DNA of 64,000 bases from Halobacillus sp. Marseille-P3879 (GTDB lineage Bacteria > Bacillota > Bacilli > Bacillales > Halobacillaceae), in NCBI RefSeq assembly GCF_900240285.1, contig NZ_OESS01000003.1, positions 620,001 through 684,000 of the forward strand. The letters run 5' to 3'. A program made the position numbers and the translations under genes. This document shows positions 50,344-60,069 of this stretch, piece by piece. Under the pieces are notes generated by a model that had not been told where the DNA came from, ran no database searches, and saw only the letters and a program-made list of their open reading frames with translations. Positions within the stretch are counted from its first letter, which is position 1, and every line of letters starts with the position of its first letter.

Positions 50344-52383
50344 TTATTCTTCAATTAAGCGCCCGTCAAATGCGTCGTCAGGGTTGATGGTTTCACCGTC
50401 TGCCTGAATGTCACGCAAATAATCTGCGAACAGTTCACGCTGAAAGTCAGGATCAGCTTCCCATTCTACTTCTCCAAAGGTGGTGTAGTCATCACCAGAG
50501 CCAGTAGATAAGAAGTTGTTCGTAACAACAGAGAAGGTCTCGTTGTTCTCTTCGCCTTCGGTGTAAACTGGAGTTCCATCCCAAAGTTCAATGGAGGAGA
50601 CCCGTTCACCGTCCGCTTGAGAAGGATCGTAAACTACATTCATACCGGAGAATTGGATTTGCATAAAGTTCCAGTCATCTTCAGCTGGTCCTTCCAAAAT
50701 TTCTTTGATCTGTTCGCCGGTCATGTCTGCCGTTACATTATAGTTATCAAACGGCAGAACTTCAAAGACATCTCCATACGTAATTTCACCTGCGCTGATA
50801 TTACTTCGAATTCCTCCGCTGTTTTGAAAAGCGATATCGGTGTCGGCCCGTTCACGCATCGCGTCGGTAATCATATTACCTAATTGACTGACTCCAAGAT
50901 CCCCGTATTTGCGGTCCCGGGTGATCGGCCCTTCAGTTGTAGAAACGACTTCGCTCGTGATTTCTTCCACCTCAGCCTTATAGTAATCGACGATATCTTT
51001 TACACTCTCATCTTCGCCTGCTAAGTGGGAGTAAGTTTCCAGCATATCGACTTCCGATCCATAAATTTCTTTTGAGTCGCGGTCGACGAACAGCTGGATG
51101 TGACCAACAGCATTGGTGTACTCATCTGCTTCTACCACCGGGATATCATTTACGTGACCGGCTACTCGTTCATGCGAATGTCCGCCGACTAAGGCATCCA
51201 GTCCGCCATTTTCTGCGCCGGCAAGATCGGCGAGTTCTCCCATAATCGCATCTGTTTCTTCCTCATGCCAGCCAGGAAGGTGTGAAGTAACCATTACCAT
51301 GTCAGCACCCTGCTCTTTTAGCTCGGCAGTCAGCTCTTCCGCTATTGGGGCAGGGGTAGGAAATTCCAAACCTTCGACGTGAGTAGAGAGAGTTGTTTGC
51401 GGTGTTTCCGTTGTAGCAAAGCCAATGATCCCAATGGAATATCCACCGATTTCCACCATTGTATAAGGCTGTGCCCAGTCTGGACGTTCACCTGTATCTT
51501 CTTCAAAAATGTTAGCCCCTAGAATGGGGTAGTTGGCGTCTTCCATACGATCTTCCAGGACGTCTACGCCCCAGTCAAATTCATGGTTGCCGATAGAGCC
51601 GGCATCATAACCAATATCATTCAAAGTTTCAATGGTAGAAAGACCATCGAAAGAGTTAGAAATTAAGGTTCCCTGCATTGTATCTCCGCCGTCAACGACA
51701 ACGGTCCCATCTCCATTTACGGAGCGGAAATCTTCGATAAGACCTCCGACCATTGCCATTCCGCCTTGTTCATACTCTGAATCATGTTCAATATTTCCGT
51801 GTATATCATTCGTTGATAGAATATCAATGACATCAAATACGAGAGGTTTGAAGGATTTAGCTACTTCTTCACGGCTCATAGGCTCAGTCGGATTAAATTC
51901 CTCTTCAAAAGAAATATCGAATGCACCTGCCAGGGTAGCATAAGCCACATAAGGTTTCGCTTCTTCAGGGATGGAGTCTACGTCGTTAAAATTGTTCAGT
52001 ACTTCTAAATCTACATCAGGCTGTTTCCCATCATTCATCGCTAAAGTAAATACTTTGGCCATATCTACCTTAGTAATCGGTTCGTTAGGTTTAGCACCTT
52101 TACCTTTGTTGGAAGTATCGGAGAAGAAAATATCCTTAGGATTTAATCCTTCCATTTCATTTGCACGCTGCAGCATCTTTTTAACTTCAATTCTAGTAAT
52201 CTCAGTATCGTTATGTATCTTTCCATTACCTTTTTCCTGCATAATGTTCTTTTCCATCATTAATTCTGTGTCACTCATGTTAACAGCATCAAAGTTGGTA
52301 TCTGCCTTAACAGAGTCGGCTTGATAGAGGGATAATGCCATAACAGGGGCGGCAAGAACAGTGAACAGTTGTCTTTTTTTCAT
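50344..52383 (-). CDS. Exported 5'-nucleotidase/2',3'-cyclic phosphodiesterase with N-terminal SLH-like repeats
   Basis: A 679-residue surface enzyme. Residues 1-27 are a Sec signal peptide (KKRQLFTVLAAPVMALSLY). About 45-170 hold two or three SLH-like, wall-binding modules (EITRIEVKKML, EPITKVDMAKVF, EPMSREEVAKSF). The metallophosphatase domain (about 178-430) has STNDIHGN, VDGGDTMQG, GNHEFDWG and VGGHSHE, a complete metal site. The C-terminal nucleotide-binding domain has QNSGGIRSNISAGEITYGDVF. It probably releases phosphate and nucleosides outside the cell. The protein is very acidic throughout, as expected for a halophile's secreted protein. Confidence 0.9.
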   Translation of the reverse strand: MKKRQLFTVLAAPVMALSLYQADSVKADTNFDAVNMSDTELMMEKNIMQEKGNGKIHNDTEITRIEVKKMLQRANEMEGLNPKDIFFSDTSNKGKGAKPNEPITKVDMAKVFTLAMNDGKQPDVDLEVLNNFNDVDSIPEEAKPYVAYATLAGAFDISFEEEFNPTEPMSREEVAKSFKPLVFDVIDILSTNDIHGNIEHDSEYEQGGMAMVGGLIEDFRSVNGDGTVVVDGGDTMQGTLISNSFDGLSTIETLNDIGYDAGSIGNHEFDWGVDVLEDRMEDANYPILGANIFEEDTGERPDWAQPYTMVEIGGYSIGIIGFATTETPQTTLSTHVEGLEFPTPAPIAEELTAELKEQGADMVMVTSHLPGWHEEETDAIMGELADLAGAENGGLDALVGGHSHERVAGHVNDIPVVEADEYTNAVGHIQLFVDRDSKEIYGSEVDMLETYSHLAGEDESVKDIVDYYKAEVEEITSEVVSTTEGPITRDRKYGDLGVSQLGNMITDAMRERADTDIAFQNSGGIRSNISAGEITYGDVFEVLPFDNYNVTADMTGEQIKEILEGPAEDDWNFMQIQFSGMNVVYDPSQADGERVSSIELWDGTPVYTEGEENNETFSVVTNNFLSTGSGDDYTTFGEVEWEADPDFQRELFADYLRDIQADGETINPDDAFDGRLIEE

Positions 52384-52747
52384 AGCTTCCTCTCCTTCAA
52401 TAGTAATAGTAAACCGTCTCTAATTTAACAGAATGTTCACATTTTAAAAATCAATCAATCTATCTAATTTTACTATACACAGGAAGGTATTTTAGGGAAG
52501 GCTGTTTAATTATGTAAATGGTACTATATCAAGCTTTATAATAAGTGAAAATTCTATCATGTATTCAGTGAAATTGCCCGAAGAACTAATGTAATAGGTA
52601 TATAGATTTATTTGATTCGATGAGTAACAGGTTGATATGCCTATACAAGGAAATGAGTTTGAGAGGTATTTGAATTAATTAAGAAAAAAGGAGGGGGAGA
52701 TGGGGTGGTGTGGGAGGTAAAATGAACTAATACTTTAAGATTAAAAA
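52384..52747. other. AT-rich intergenic region upstream of the nucleotidase gene
   Basis: About 360 bases with no convincing gene. It should contain the nucleotidase promoter on the minus strand. A GGAGGTAAAATGAACTAA string near 52714 is only a two-codon start-stop. Confidence 0.5.
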
Positions 52748-52772
52748 ATCCGCTTCAGCAGTAGAAGCGGAT
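52743..52772 (-). terminator. Terminator after the flavin oxidoreductase gene
   Basis: Stem ATCCGCTTC (52748-52756) with GAAGCGGAT (52764-52772); the minus strand then reads into T residues. Confidence 0.82.
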
Positions 52773-52784
52773 AAGGTAGATCGT

Positions 52785-53894
52785 TTATTGCATAAGCTCT
52801 CTTTCAAGTTCGTGTTCTTTTATATACGCCAGAGGAAGCAGGGTGCTCTTGAAATCAAATTCTTCCAGCTTCATTCCTTTTTTCGCTTTATGAGGCAGAT
52901 CAGGATTAGCCAGCGCCCTCGTTCCAATAGAAATGAGATCAGCATGCTCGTTTCGTAAAACTTCTTCAGCTTTGTCAGGATCGCCCAGTTGACCGTTTGC
53001 AATTACGGGCAGATGACTGAATTCCTTAGCTGCTTGAGACAGCGTTCGAGTTCCTTCACCGAAAGAAGGCTGGGCACCGTCCGCATCCGTTACGTGTATA
53101 TAATCGAGAGAGGTTGTACTAAGCTTAGTGAAGATTTGCTCTGCTTCTTTCTCGCCGCCTGCCCATTTGTGTTCTCCATCTGCTACTTTAGCTTGAGAAA
53201 GCCGAATACCTACAATGAAGTCTTCGCCTACAGCTTCGCGTACTTCTCCAATAAGTTCAACAATCAGGCGTAATCGATGGCTGATTGAACCTCCGTAACG
53301 ATCTTCACGCTTGTTTAAATAATCTGTTAGAAACTGGTCAAGCAGGTATCCATTTGCTGCGTGCAGTTCGACACCATCAAAACCGGCTTCCTGTGCACGT
53401 AAGCAGCTCTCTACAAATGCTTCTTTTGTTTGAGTAATCTCATCCTCGGTCATGCCGCGTGGCCTAGCAAAAGCGCCTTTGCCTCCATAGAATTCCAATT
53501 GATCTCCTTTAGGGGCTACAGGAGAAGGAGCAATTGTTTCATCGGTATAGCTGTTTCCCTGGCTTTGCCCACCGGCATGCATAATTTGTGCAATAATAAC
53601 GGTATCATTATCGTGTACAGCTTCGACCACAGGTTTCCATGATTCGGTGTGACTGCCATTTGCCAGTCCAGGCTGGTTGTAATATCCCTGGCTGTAACTG
53701 TCATCAGGGTAAATTCCTTCGGTTATGATCGCACTGAACCCGCCTTTTGCGTAACGTTCATAATATTTTTTCATTGTGACGTTTGCACGCCCATCGTCCT
53801 CAGCACTAATTCGTGTCATAGGCGCGACAATGAAGCGATTTTTTAACGAAGTATCTTTCAGGTTAAATGTTGAGAACAATTGATGATAATTCAT
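52785..53894 (-). CDS. NADH:flavin oxidoreductase (old yellow enzyme family)
   Basis: A 369-residue FMN enzyme that reduces activated C=C bonds or related electrophiles. The TIM-barrel landmarks are NRFIVAPMTRISA near residue 20, QIMHAGGQSQG near 102, DGVELHAANGYLLDQF near 175, REDRYGGSISHR near 197 and VIANGQLGDPDKAEEVL near 295. TAAGGAGG precedes the ATG. It is divergent from an FMN-reductase-like gene, with about 195 bases between, so the two may share regulation. Confidence 0.9.
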   Translation of the reverse strand: MNYHQLFSTFNLKDTSLKNRFIVAPMTRISAEDDGRANVTMKKYYERYAKGGFSAIITEGIYPDDSYSQGYYNQPGLANGSHTESWKPVVEAVHDNDTVIIAQIMHAGGQSQGNSYTDETIAPSPVAPKGDQLEFYGGKGAFARPRGMTEDEITQTKEAFVESCLRAQEAGFDGVELHAANGYLLDQFLTDYLNKREDRYGGSISHRLRLIVELIGEVREAVGEDFIVGIRLSQAKVADGEHKWAGGEKEAEQIFTKLSTTSLDYIHVTDADGAQPSFGEGTRTLSQAAKEFSHLPVIANGQLGDPDKAEEVLRNEHADLISIGTRALANPDLPHKAKKGMKLEEFDFKSTLLPLAYIKEHELERELMQ

Positions 53895-54090
53895 AGTACG
53901 GCCTCCTTAGCTAACGTTTCTTCTACTTATCCTATCTAGTGGGAATCTCAGATTCAAGATAAATGCTCAATTATGAACTGATGTACATCCTATCCATACC
54001 CATTTTCATCAATCTTTAAAAGTGCTTCAATTGTTTGTATCGAAATGCAACAGGGAATATTCCCAATAGTCTATGGAAGGAGGACTAACG

Positions 54091-54711
54091 ATGAAGGCTT
54101 TATTTCTGAATGCATCCTTGAAGAAATCTGATCAGACATCAAATACGGAAGGACTGGCACAGGAAGTTATTGATCTTTTTTCAAAAGAAGGAGTAGACAG
54201 TGAGATCGTCAGACTTGCGGATTATTACATTCCATATGGGATTGAAAAGGATGTTGGAGACGGTGATGAGTGGCCGCAGGTGTTTGAGAAGGTAAAAGCA
54301 GCGGATATCGTTATTTTAGCTTCCCCAGTGTGGCTTGGAGAGAAGAGCAGTCTGGCCACTGTGGCAATGGAACGCCTCTATGGCAGCAGCAGTGAAACCA
54401 ATGATAAAGGACAGTCCATTTACTACAACAAGGTAGCCGGGGCTGTTGTAACAGGAAATGAAGATGGAGCAAAACATGCGGCTTCTTCATTGCTGTACGG
54501 TCTCTCTCATATTGGGTTTGTCATCCCGCCAAATGTTGATGCTTATTGGGTGGGAGAAGCTGGACCAGGCCCTTCTTATTTGGATGAAGGAGGACAGGAA
54601 AATGAGTTTACAAACAAGCATGTAGAAATGTTGGCTTATAATACAATGCATCTGGCTAAAATCTTTAACGAAAATCCGATTCCGGCTAAAGGCAACGTAA
54701 TGGAGGAGTAG
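54091..54711 (+). CDS. Flavodoxin-like NAD(P)H-dependent FMN reductase family protein
   Basis: A 206-residue flavodoxin-fold protein: ALFLNASLKKSDQTSNTEGLA is the FMN phosphate loop, ADIVILASPVWLGEKSSLATVAMERLYG the second flavin contact, and AGAVVTGNEDGAKHA the third. It probably reduces FMN or quinone/nitro substrates. The frame opens at ATG 54073, but the AAGGAGG site lies within that extension, so ATG 54091 is the start. Confidence 0.85.
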   Translation: MKALFLNASLKKSDQTSNTEGLAQEVIDLFSKEGVDSEIVRLADYYIPYGIEKDVGDGDEWPQVFEKVKAADIVILASPVWLGEKSSLATVAMERLYGSSSETNDKGQSIYYNKVAGAVVTGNEDGAKHAASSLLYGLSHIGFVIPPNVDAYWVGEAGPGPSYLDEGGQENEFTNKHVEMLAYNTMHLAKIFNENPIPAKGNVMEE

Positions 54712-54719
54712 GAGTTAAG

Positions 54720-54757
54720 AAACGGACGTCTAGGAAGAAGAGGACGTCCGTTTTAAA
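54720..54757. terminator. Bidirectional terminator
   Basis: Stem AAACGGACGTC with GACGTCCGTTT between convergent genes. Confidence 0.85.
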
Positions 54758-56121
54758 TGATATTCAATTGATTTATACTCCTTTTCATGGTTCGTGAAAT
54801 AGGCAAGTTCGTTAAGTTTCTCTAAATAATATTTTTTGTCTAAGTCGTACATGTAGTTCTGAAAAACCTGCTCGGTTGTGCTGCCGGCGAAGGACCATAA
54901 GGTATCGTGTTTATCCTTCGTGATAACTTGTGCGAGCATACTCAATACAGCAATCAGCTCGGTCATAATTGTAAAGTTGCCCTCTGCGGCATTCCGAATC
55001 GTGCTGAACGCTGTATGCAAATAGTATTCAAAATCCTCACGTGGTACGATGATCCTTGTCTGGCCCTGATTATCATGCATGTAAGGGCTGAACGTTGCTT
55101 TCTCATCAATATCTACAAGCAGGTCCGAAATATGGTGAAGTGTTGAAACTGCCGTTTGAGGGTCTGAATTACCGACGGCTTTTACGGCGATTTCACTTAA
55201 TTTCATCATTCCTAGCTTCATTTCCTGTATTTCTGTTTTCTTATGCCCGGATTCAATCAGATTGAGATAGGTAGATTTGTTTACATGATTCTGTCCGGGC
55301 CCCCAGTATGACAACAAAATATTTTCTTTCAGCGCAAAGTCACCGATTTTTTTGTGGAATTGAATAATAATGTTATCTTTCTTTGCCTGCTTAACCATTT
55401 CTTTGAAATAGACGGTTTGAATATACCCGCTTTTTGGGATTTTGACAAACTGGCGTTCATCTGTATATTCATCCATTAAATTGCCGGGCTCATAGCTGCT
55501 GCTTTCGTCAAAGCCATATTTTTTCGATTCTTTAATCGTCGCTTTAGAAGTTTTTTTCATCGCATAAGTAAAATTGTGAACCTGCATCCAGCTGGCCGCA
55601 TGGTTTATAAAAAAGATAAAGGTAATAATAGTTAAAGCGGCAAGTAAGACGGCCATTACCGGGATGGCAGAGTATAGTTCATTTTCATTGTTCGTAAGAA
55701 ATAAGAAAATGACCAATACATAAATAAAGCTGCCGTGAAAAATGCCTAATAAATGCTGTGTGGTTTTATCAGCGATAAAATTAAACATCATCCGAGGAGA
55801 AAACTGATCGCTGAAATTAGTTAAAACAACAAGGAGCGAGTTCAGTGTGAATGCGCTCAATGTTAAGATGCCTCCGATTAAAGCGCTGACTAAGATTTGT
55901 GTTGCATCTCCTCCGGAAGTAAACCAGGGGTGAACATAGGTAGAGATATTCACCTTAAGGTCGAGGGTAATTGTCAGCGCTATAACGAAGGTCGATGCAA
56001 TAATGTACAGAAGCGGCATCGACCATAATGTCATCTGCAGCTCATTTTTTCTCTGCCGGCTCGACATTTGTAAATATTTACGCATTTCTAATGGGACGAA
56101 ATTCATCCACCTTTTCTTCAC
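54730..56121 (-). CDS. DUF2254 family membrane protein
   Basis: A 463-residue protein with four membrane segments in the first 170 residues (LYIIASTFVIALTITLDL, ILVSALIGGILTLSAFTLNSLLVVL, GIFHGSFIYVLVIFLFLTN, VLLAALTIITFIFFI) and a large soluble C-terminal domain. ASTFVIA...TLSAFTLNSLLVVLTNFSDQFSPRM is the DUF2254 hallmark. The role is unknown. GTG 56121 follows AGGAGG. Confidence 0.82.
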   Translation of the reverse strand: MKKRWMNFVPLEMRKYLQMSSRQRKNELQMTLWSMPLLYIIASTFVIALTITLDLKVNISTYVHPWFTSGGDATQILVSALIGGILTLSAFTLNSLLVVLTNFSDQFSPRMMFNFIADKTTQHLLGIFHGSFIYVLVIFLFLTNNENELYSAIPVMAVLLAALTIITFIFFINHAASWMQVHNFTYAMKKTSKATIKESKKYGFDESSSYEPGNLMDEYTDERQFVKIPKSGYIQTVYFKEMVKQAKKDNIIIQFHKKIGDFALKENILLSYWGPGQNHVNKSTYLNLIESGHKKTEIQEMKLGMMKLSEIAVKAVGNSDPQTAVSTLHHISDLLVDIDEKATFSPYMHDNQGQTRIIVPREDFEYYLHTAFSTIRNAAEGNFTIMTELIAVLSMLAQVITKDKHDTLWSFAGSTTEQVFQNYMYDLDKKYYLEKLNELAYFTNHEKEYKSIEYHLKRTSSSS

Positions 56122-56272
56122 CCTGCAGTCCTCCTGTTCATTAAGTTCTTTAATTTCATACCCTGCCTAATTAGGAAAATAACCATTAAATCTTTTTTAC
56201 AAAGTTTATAATTTCAGCAGGAAAGGGAAAGGAATGGAATAATAAGTATCCCAATATAAAAGGAGATTAACC

Positions 56273-57535
56273 ATGAAAAAAATTCCTGAATCTAACCGGT
56301 TGGATCAAACGATTAATGTTTTGCGTGAGGGGTATCAGTTTCTACCTAAACGGTTTAAGCAATTACATACAGATGTGTTCCAAATGAGCCTGCTCGCTGA
56401 GAAAGTAATTTGTTTAACTGGAGAGGAAGGCGCCAAGTTATTTTATGATAGGGACAAGTTCCAACGGAAGGGGGCACTTCCAAAACGGATCGAAAAGTCC
56501 CTGTTTGGAGAAAATGCTATTCAAAGTATGGATGGCGATCCTCATGAACACCGAAAGCTTCTCTTTATGTCGTTAATGACTGAAGAGCATTTACAAAGGC
56601 TGCATGACTTAACATTACGGTACTGGAGAGAACAGGCTTCAGGATGGGGAAGTGAAGTCGTGTTATTTGAAGAAGCGAAGCAGGTTCTGTGCAAGGCCTG
56701 CTGTGAATGGGCGGGTATTCCTTTAAAGCAGGAAGAGGTTAAAGACCGGGCAGAACAGTTATGGCTTATGATTGATGCGTTTGGGGCAGTTGGACGCAGG
56801 CACTGGAAGGGGCGGCACTCCAGAAAGGAATCTGAACAATGGATGATAGATAAGATTTTAGATGTACGACAGCTTAAGCTGGATGCCCCTGAAGATTCAG
56901 CCCTCTATAAGATGGCCTTTCATCGTACTTTAGAGGGGGATCATTTAGATGCTAGAATGGCTGCTGTGGAACTGTTAAACGTGATCAGACCTACCGTAGC
57001 TGTTGCAGCATATATTGCGTTTGGAGCCTTAGCGATACACGAGGACAAAGAGCTGGAAGCAAAAATCAGGACAGATGAGAATGCATATATGGAGTGGTTT
57101 GCAAAAGAAGTAAGACGCTTATTCCCATTTGTTCCATTCCTTGGTGCTCGTGTAAAGCAGGATTTCAACTGGAAGGGATATCCTTTTAAGGAAGGTCGTT
57201 TAGTACTTTTAGATATACATGGAACCAACCATGATCCTAGACTGTGGGAGGAGCCGCACGCCTTTAGACCTGAGAGATTTGAAGACTGGAACGGTGGATT
57301 GTTTGACTTAATTCCTCAAGGAGGAGGAGATCACTATAAAGGCCATCGCTGTCCGGGGGAATGGATCACGATGGAAGCGATCAAAGCGAGTATGAAGTTC
57401 TTAGTTGAAGTCATTCAATATGATGTTCCTTCCCAGGATTTAAGCTACAGCTTGAGAAGGATGCCTTCTCTTCCTAAAAGCCGGATGATCTTATCAAATG
57501 TTCAACTAAAAGGGGAGGAGCGTATAGAAGGTTAA
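56273..57535 (+). CDS. CYP152-family cytochrome P450 (fatty-acid peroxygenase)
   Basis: A 420-residue P450 that uses H2O2 to hydroxylate fatty acids. The heme thiolate is Cys360 in GHRCPGEW; Arg239-Pro240 in VIRPTVAVAAY is the substrate-carboxylate Arg that identifies CYP152. Residue 84 is Gln (NAIQSMDG), the position that is Gln in the hydroxylase P450-BSbeta and His in the decarboxylase OleT, so hydroxylation is favoured over alkene formation. No redox partner genes are nearby, as expected for a peroxygenase. Confidence 0.92.
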   Translation: MKKIPESNRLDQTINVLREGYQFLPKRFKQLHTDVFQMSLLAEKVICLTGEEGAKLFYDRDKFQRKGALPKRIEKSLFGENAIQSMDGDPHEHRKLLFMSLMTEEHLQRLHDLTLRYWREQASGWGSEVVLFEEAKQVLCKACCEWAGIPLKQEEVKDRAEQLWLMIDAFGAVGRRHWKGRHSRKESEQWMIDKILDVRQLKLDAPEDSALYKMAFHRTLEGDHLDARMAAVELLNVIRPTVAVAAYIAFGALAIHEDKELEAKIRTDENAYMEWFAKEVRRLFPFVPFLGARVKQDFNWKGYPFKEGRLVLLDIHGTNHDPRLWEEPHAFRPERFEDWNGGLFDLIPQGGGDHYKGHRCPGEWITMEAIKASMKFLVEVIQYDVPSQDLSYSLRRMPSLPKSRMILSNVQLKGEERIEG

Positions 57536-57589
57536 AGGTAAGCTAAAGCTAATACACAGCATGTTTCTTACTTAGAAAGAGGGAGTCTC

Positions 57590-57946
57590 ATGATTAGTGT
57601 ATGGGTTAAAGCCTTCGTATTACCTGTTTTGTTAGTATTAGCCGGCTACTTCCTTGAAGGCGTTCAATTTGGCGCTGTCTGGCAGCCGCTCCTTGTGGCA
57701 GCTGTACTTATTGCTGTCGGAGTGCCAATGGAGAATAAGTGGCTCCGTAAAGGGAGTTTAATGGCAGGTGTGTTTATGGACGTAATCGCTGCTTTCTTCA
57801 TAATTTGGGGACTAGGCAGTATGTTTGGGACAGCAGCTGTTACTTTTACAGCAGCATTTATTCTTTCTCTCATTATCGGGGCCTGTGAATATGTGCTTCA
57901 TAAACATTTACTGCACAATGACAGGCCGTCACCGGTGTCAGAGTGA
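57590..57946 (+). CDS. DUF2512 family small membrane protein
   Basis: A 118-residue protein with four predicted membrane segments and a C-terminal EYVLHKHLLHND tail, matching DUF2512 (YndM-like) proteins of Bacilli. The role is unknown. GAAAGAGGGAG precedes the ATG; it follows the P450 gene by 54 bases. Confidence 0.78.
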   Translation: MISVWVKAFVLPVLLVLAGYFLEGVQFGAVWQPLLVAAVLIAVGVPMENKWLRKGSLMAGVFMDVIAAFFIIWGLGSMFGTAAVTFTAAFILSLIIGACEYVLHKHLLHNDRPSPVSE

Positions 57947-57953
57947 TGAAAAT

Positions 57954-57994
57954 AATAAGCCGCATGTGTGTATGACCCACATAGCGGCTTATTA
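57954..57994. terminator. Bidirectional terminator
   Basis: Stem AATAAGCCGC with GCGGCTTATT, inner ATGTGTG/CCCACAT pairing, between convergent genes. Confidence 0.82.
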
Positions 57995-58768
57995 AACGTG
58001 GGGAAGATGATAAAAGCTGCAAGTGTTCTTGTACAGCTGTTTATATACGCTTTCTAAATCGATTCGCTTGAGTTCACTAATTTTCTTTACTGAATGATGT
58101 AGCATTTTAGGGTGCGTCCACTCACTTTTAAAAAACTCCCATGGCCCGTCTGTCTCTACCATTAATAATTCTAATGGGTAGAGACGGATGAGCTGCTGAG
58201 TTTTTTCTTTATATAGGCAGTCTGGTGTAATCGAGACAAAATAGCGGTTGCTCTTCATTCTTTCAATGGTTTTAGTACCGCCTTTAAACCAGTGGAAATG
58301 AGCTTTTTTTATCGAATGTTTTTCGAGAAAGTTACAAGTGACATCTGCATCTTCATATATCGAATGCAGAGCTAAAGGCTTATTATACCAGGCCGCTTTT
58401 TTCATAAACTGCTCGAGTATTTCTATATAAGGCCCCAGATCGATGGCGGGGTTTTCCTGACGTAAATAATAGGGAAGGCCGACTTCACCTATTGCCGTTA
58501 ATTGATCAGATTGCTGATCAATCAATGTGATTATTTCTTCTATCTCATGTTCACCGGGAAGAGGCTGTTCAGGGTGGAAACCAACTGCAGGATAAATTCC
58601 AAGTTTTTTGTCTGCCATATCCAGATTTTGATAACAGGAATCAAGGTTACTAGAAACACTAATTAAACCATCTATTTGATGCAGTCGGGTCTCTTGTAAA
58701 ATTCTTTCCCTTCTTTCTCTTGCGTACCAGTCAAGGTGAATGTGGGCATCAATTACTGAGTGTACCAT
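57992..58768 (-). CDS. TatD-type metal-dependent hydrolase
   Basis: A 258-residue TIM-barrel hydrolase. DAHIHLDWY at the N terminus provides the first metal ligands, GEVGLPYYLR near residue 95 the Glu, LALHSIYED near 130 a His, HFHWFKGG near 155 the next His, and VETDGPWEF near 210 the Asp. This is the TatD DNase/deoxyribonuclease-like set. The frame is open from 58933, but AAAGGAG precedes ATG 58768. The actual substrate is unknown. Confidence 0.85.
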   Translation of the reverse strand: MVHSVIDAHIHLDWYARERRERILQETRLHQIDGLISVSSNLDSCYQNLDMADKKLGIYPAVGFHPEQPLPGEHEIEEIITLIDQQSDQLTAIGEVGLPYYLRQENPAIDLGPYIEILEQFMKKAAWYNKPLALHSIYEDADVTCNFLEKHSIKKAHFHWFKGGTKTIERMKSNRYFVSITPDCLYKEKTQQLIRLYPLELLMVETDGPWEFFKSEWTHPKMLHHSVKKISELKRIDLESVYKQLYKNTCSFYHLPHV

Positions 58769-58831
58769 GCAATTCTCCTTTACTTCGTTTCCTATAGCAT
58801 AACGCAAATCAATACATAGTAAATAGGTGAG

Positions 58832-58847
58832 TGTGATATGGTATACT
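58832..58847 (+). promoter_or_regulatory. Possible extended -10 promoter of the ATP-grasp gene
   Basis: TATACT at 58842-58847 preceded by TGG; the -35 region is weak. Confidence 0.4.
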
Positions 58848-58885
58848 CGTGCTAAGAGACAGCCAGCATAGAAAGGAGTCTGTTT

Positions 58886-59845
58886 ATGGCCAAAGTTTAC
58901 GTGATCCATGAAAATGATGAATGGACAGATCATCTCGTCAAAAGGTTAGAAGAGCTTGAATTGCCTTATGAATTGTGGCATTTACATGAAGGAACAATTG
59001 ACTTAACGAATGAACCTCCTGAAGGTGTTTTTTATAATCGGATGAGTGCTTCTTCCCATACAAGGAACCACCGTTATGCTCCAGAATTTGCAGAAGCCGT
59101 ACTTGCCTGGCTTGAAAGACACGGGCGCACGGTTATAAATGGGAGCCGTGCGCTGAGGCTGGAAGTAAGCAAGGTTAATCAGTACATGGCTTTAAACAGC
59201 GCAGGGATAGTGACACCCCGTACGATTAGTGCGATAGGAAAAGACGCTGTCATTGAAGCGGCAGATAAGCTGGGGGACTCCTCATTTATAACGAAACATA
59301 ATCGTGCCGGAAAGGGTCAGGGTGTTCAGCTCTTTCACTCAATAGAAGCGCTGAAGGAATATGTATACAGCGAGCAATTTGATGAACCTGTAGATGGTAT
59401 TACCCTGATCCAGCAATATATTGAAGCACCCCAGCCTTATATCGTTCGACATGAGTTTATCGGGGGACGTTTTGTATATGCAGTGAAGGTTGATACATCT
59501 GAAGGGTTCGAATTGTGCCCGGCCGATGCTTGTAAAATTGAAGATCTGGCATGTCCTGCAGAACAGCCTCCGGTAGCTCAAGGTGCTAAGTTTCAAATTT
59601 TAGAAGGGTATTATCACCCCATTTTGAAAAAATATGAACAGTTTTTACGTGAAAACGGCATTCAGGTGGGAGCTATCGAAGCTATTCAGGATGAGGACGG
59701 TCAGCTGTACACTTATGATGTGAATACGAATACAAATTACAATTCAGATGCTGAAGTGGTTGCTGGAATTCATGGGATGCTTGAGCTGGCAAAATATTTG
59801 GAGAAAGAATTACAAAAGGCAGCGGTGAATAACGGACACAGGTAA
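58886..59845 (+). CDS. ATP-grasp ligase (RimK-like)
   Basis: A 319-residue ATP-grasp enzyme of the RimK/LysX type, which joins an amine or amino acid to a carboxylate through an acyl phosphate. The N-terminal pre-ATP-grasp part has FYNRMSASSHTRNHRY; the ATP-grasp core has FITKHNRAGKGQGVQLF near residue 130, QYIEAPQPYIVRHEFIGG near 172 and the Mg-binding YTYDVNTNTNYNSDAE near 285. Similar stand-alone genes are common in Bacillaceae, with no settled substrate. GAAAGGAG precedes the ATG. Confidence 0.8.
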   Translation: MAKVYVIHENDEWTDHLVKRLEELELPYELWHLHEGTIDLTNEPPEGVFYNRMSASSHTRNHRYAPEFAEAVLAWLERHGRTVINGSRALRLEVSKVNQYMALNSAGIVTPRTISAIGKDAVIEAADKLGDSSFITKHNRAGKGQGVQLFHSIEALKEYVYSEQFDEPVDGITLIQQYIEAPQPYIVRHEFIGGRFVYAVKVDTSEGFELCPADACKIEDLACPAEQPPVAQGAKFQILEGYYHPILKKYEQFLRENGIQVGAIEAIQDEDGQLYTYDVNTNTNYNSDAEVVAGIHGMLELAKYLEKELQKAAVNNGHR

Positions 59846-59881
59846 AAATATAGGTGCCGTAATTGATTCGTACTTCCGGGA

Positions 59882-59915
59882 AAAGATCGTACAGTTTAAT
59901 GTACGGTCTTTTTCT
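59882..59915 (+). terminator. Terminator after the ATP-grasp gene
   Basis: Stem AGATCGTACA with TGTACGGTCT (G-U pair) and a T run. Confidence 0.8.
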
Positions 59916-60069
59916 TTTATAGAATTCAAGGTCCTTCATAATTTCTTGAAATTTTCAGGGTAGGATGAAAAACAGTGGGCAGGTTTAGTGTTTGATTTAG
60001 AAGTGGAATGATTAAGTACAAAGAAAAATGATGTGTCTTACATTTGTAAGCTGTAGTGGAGGAAGAAGA

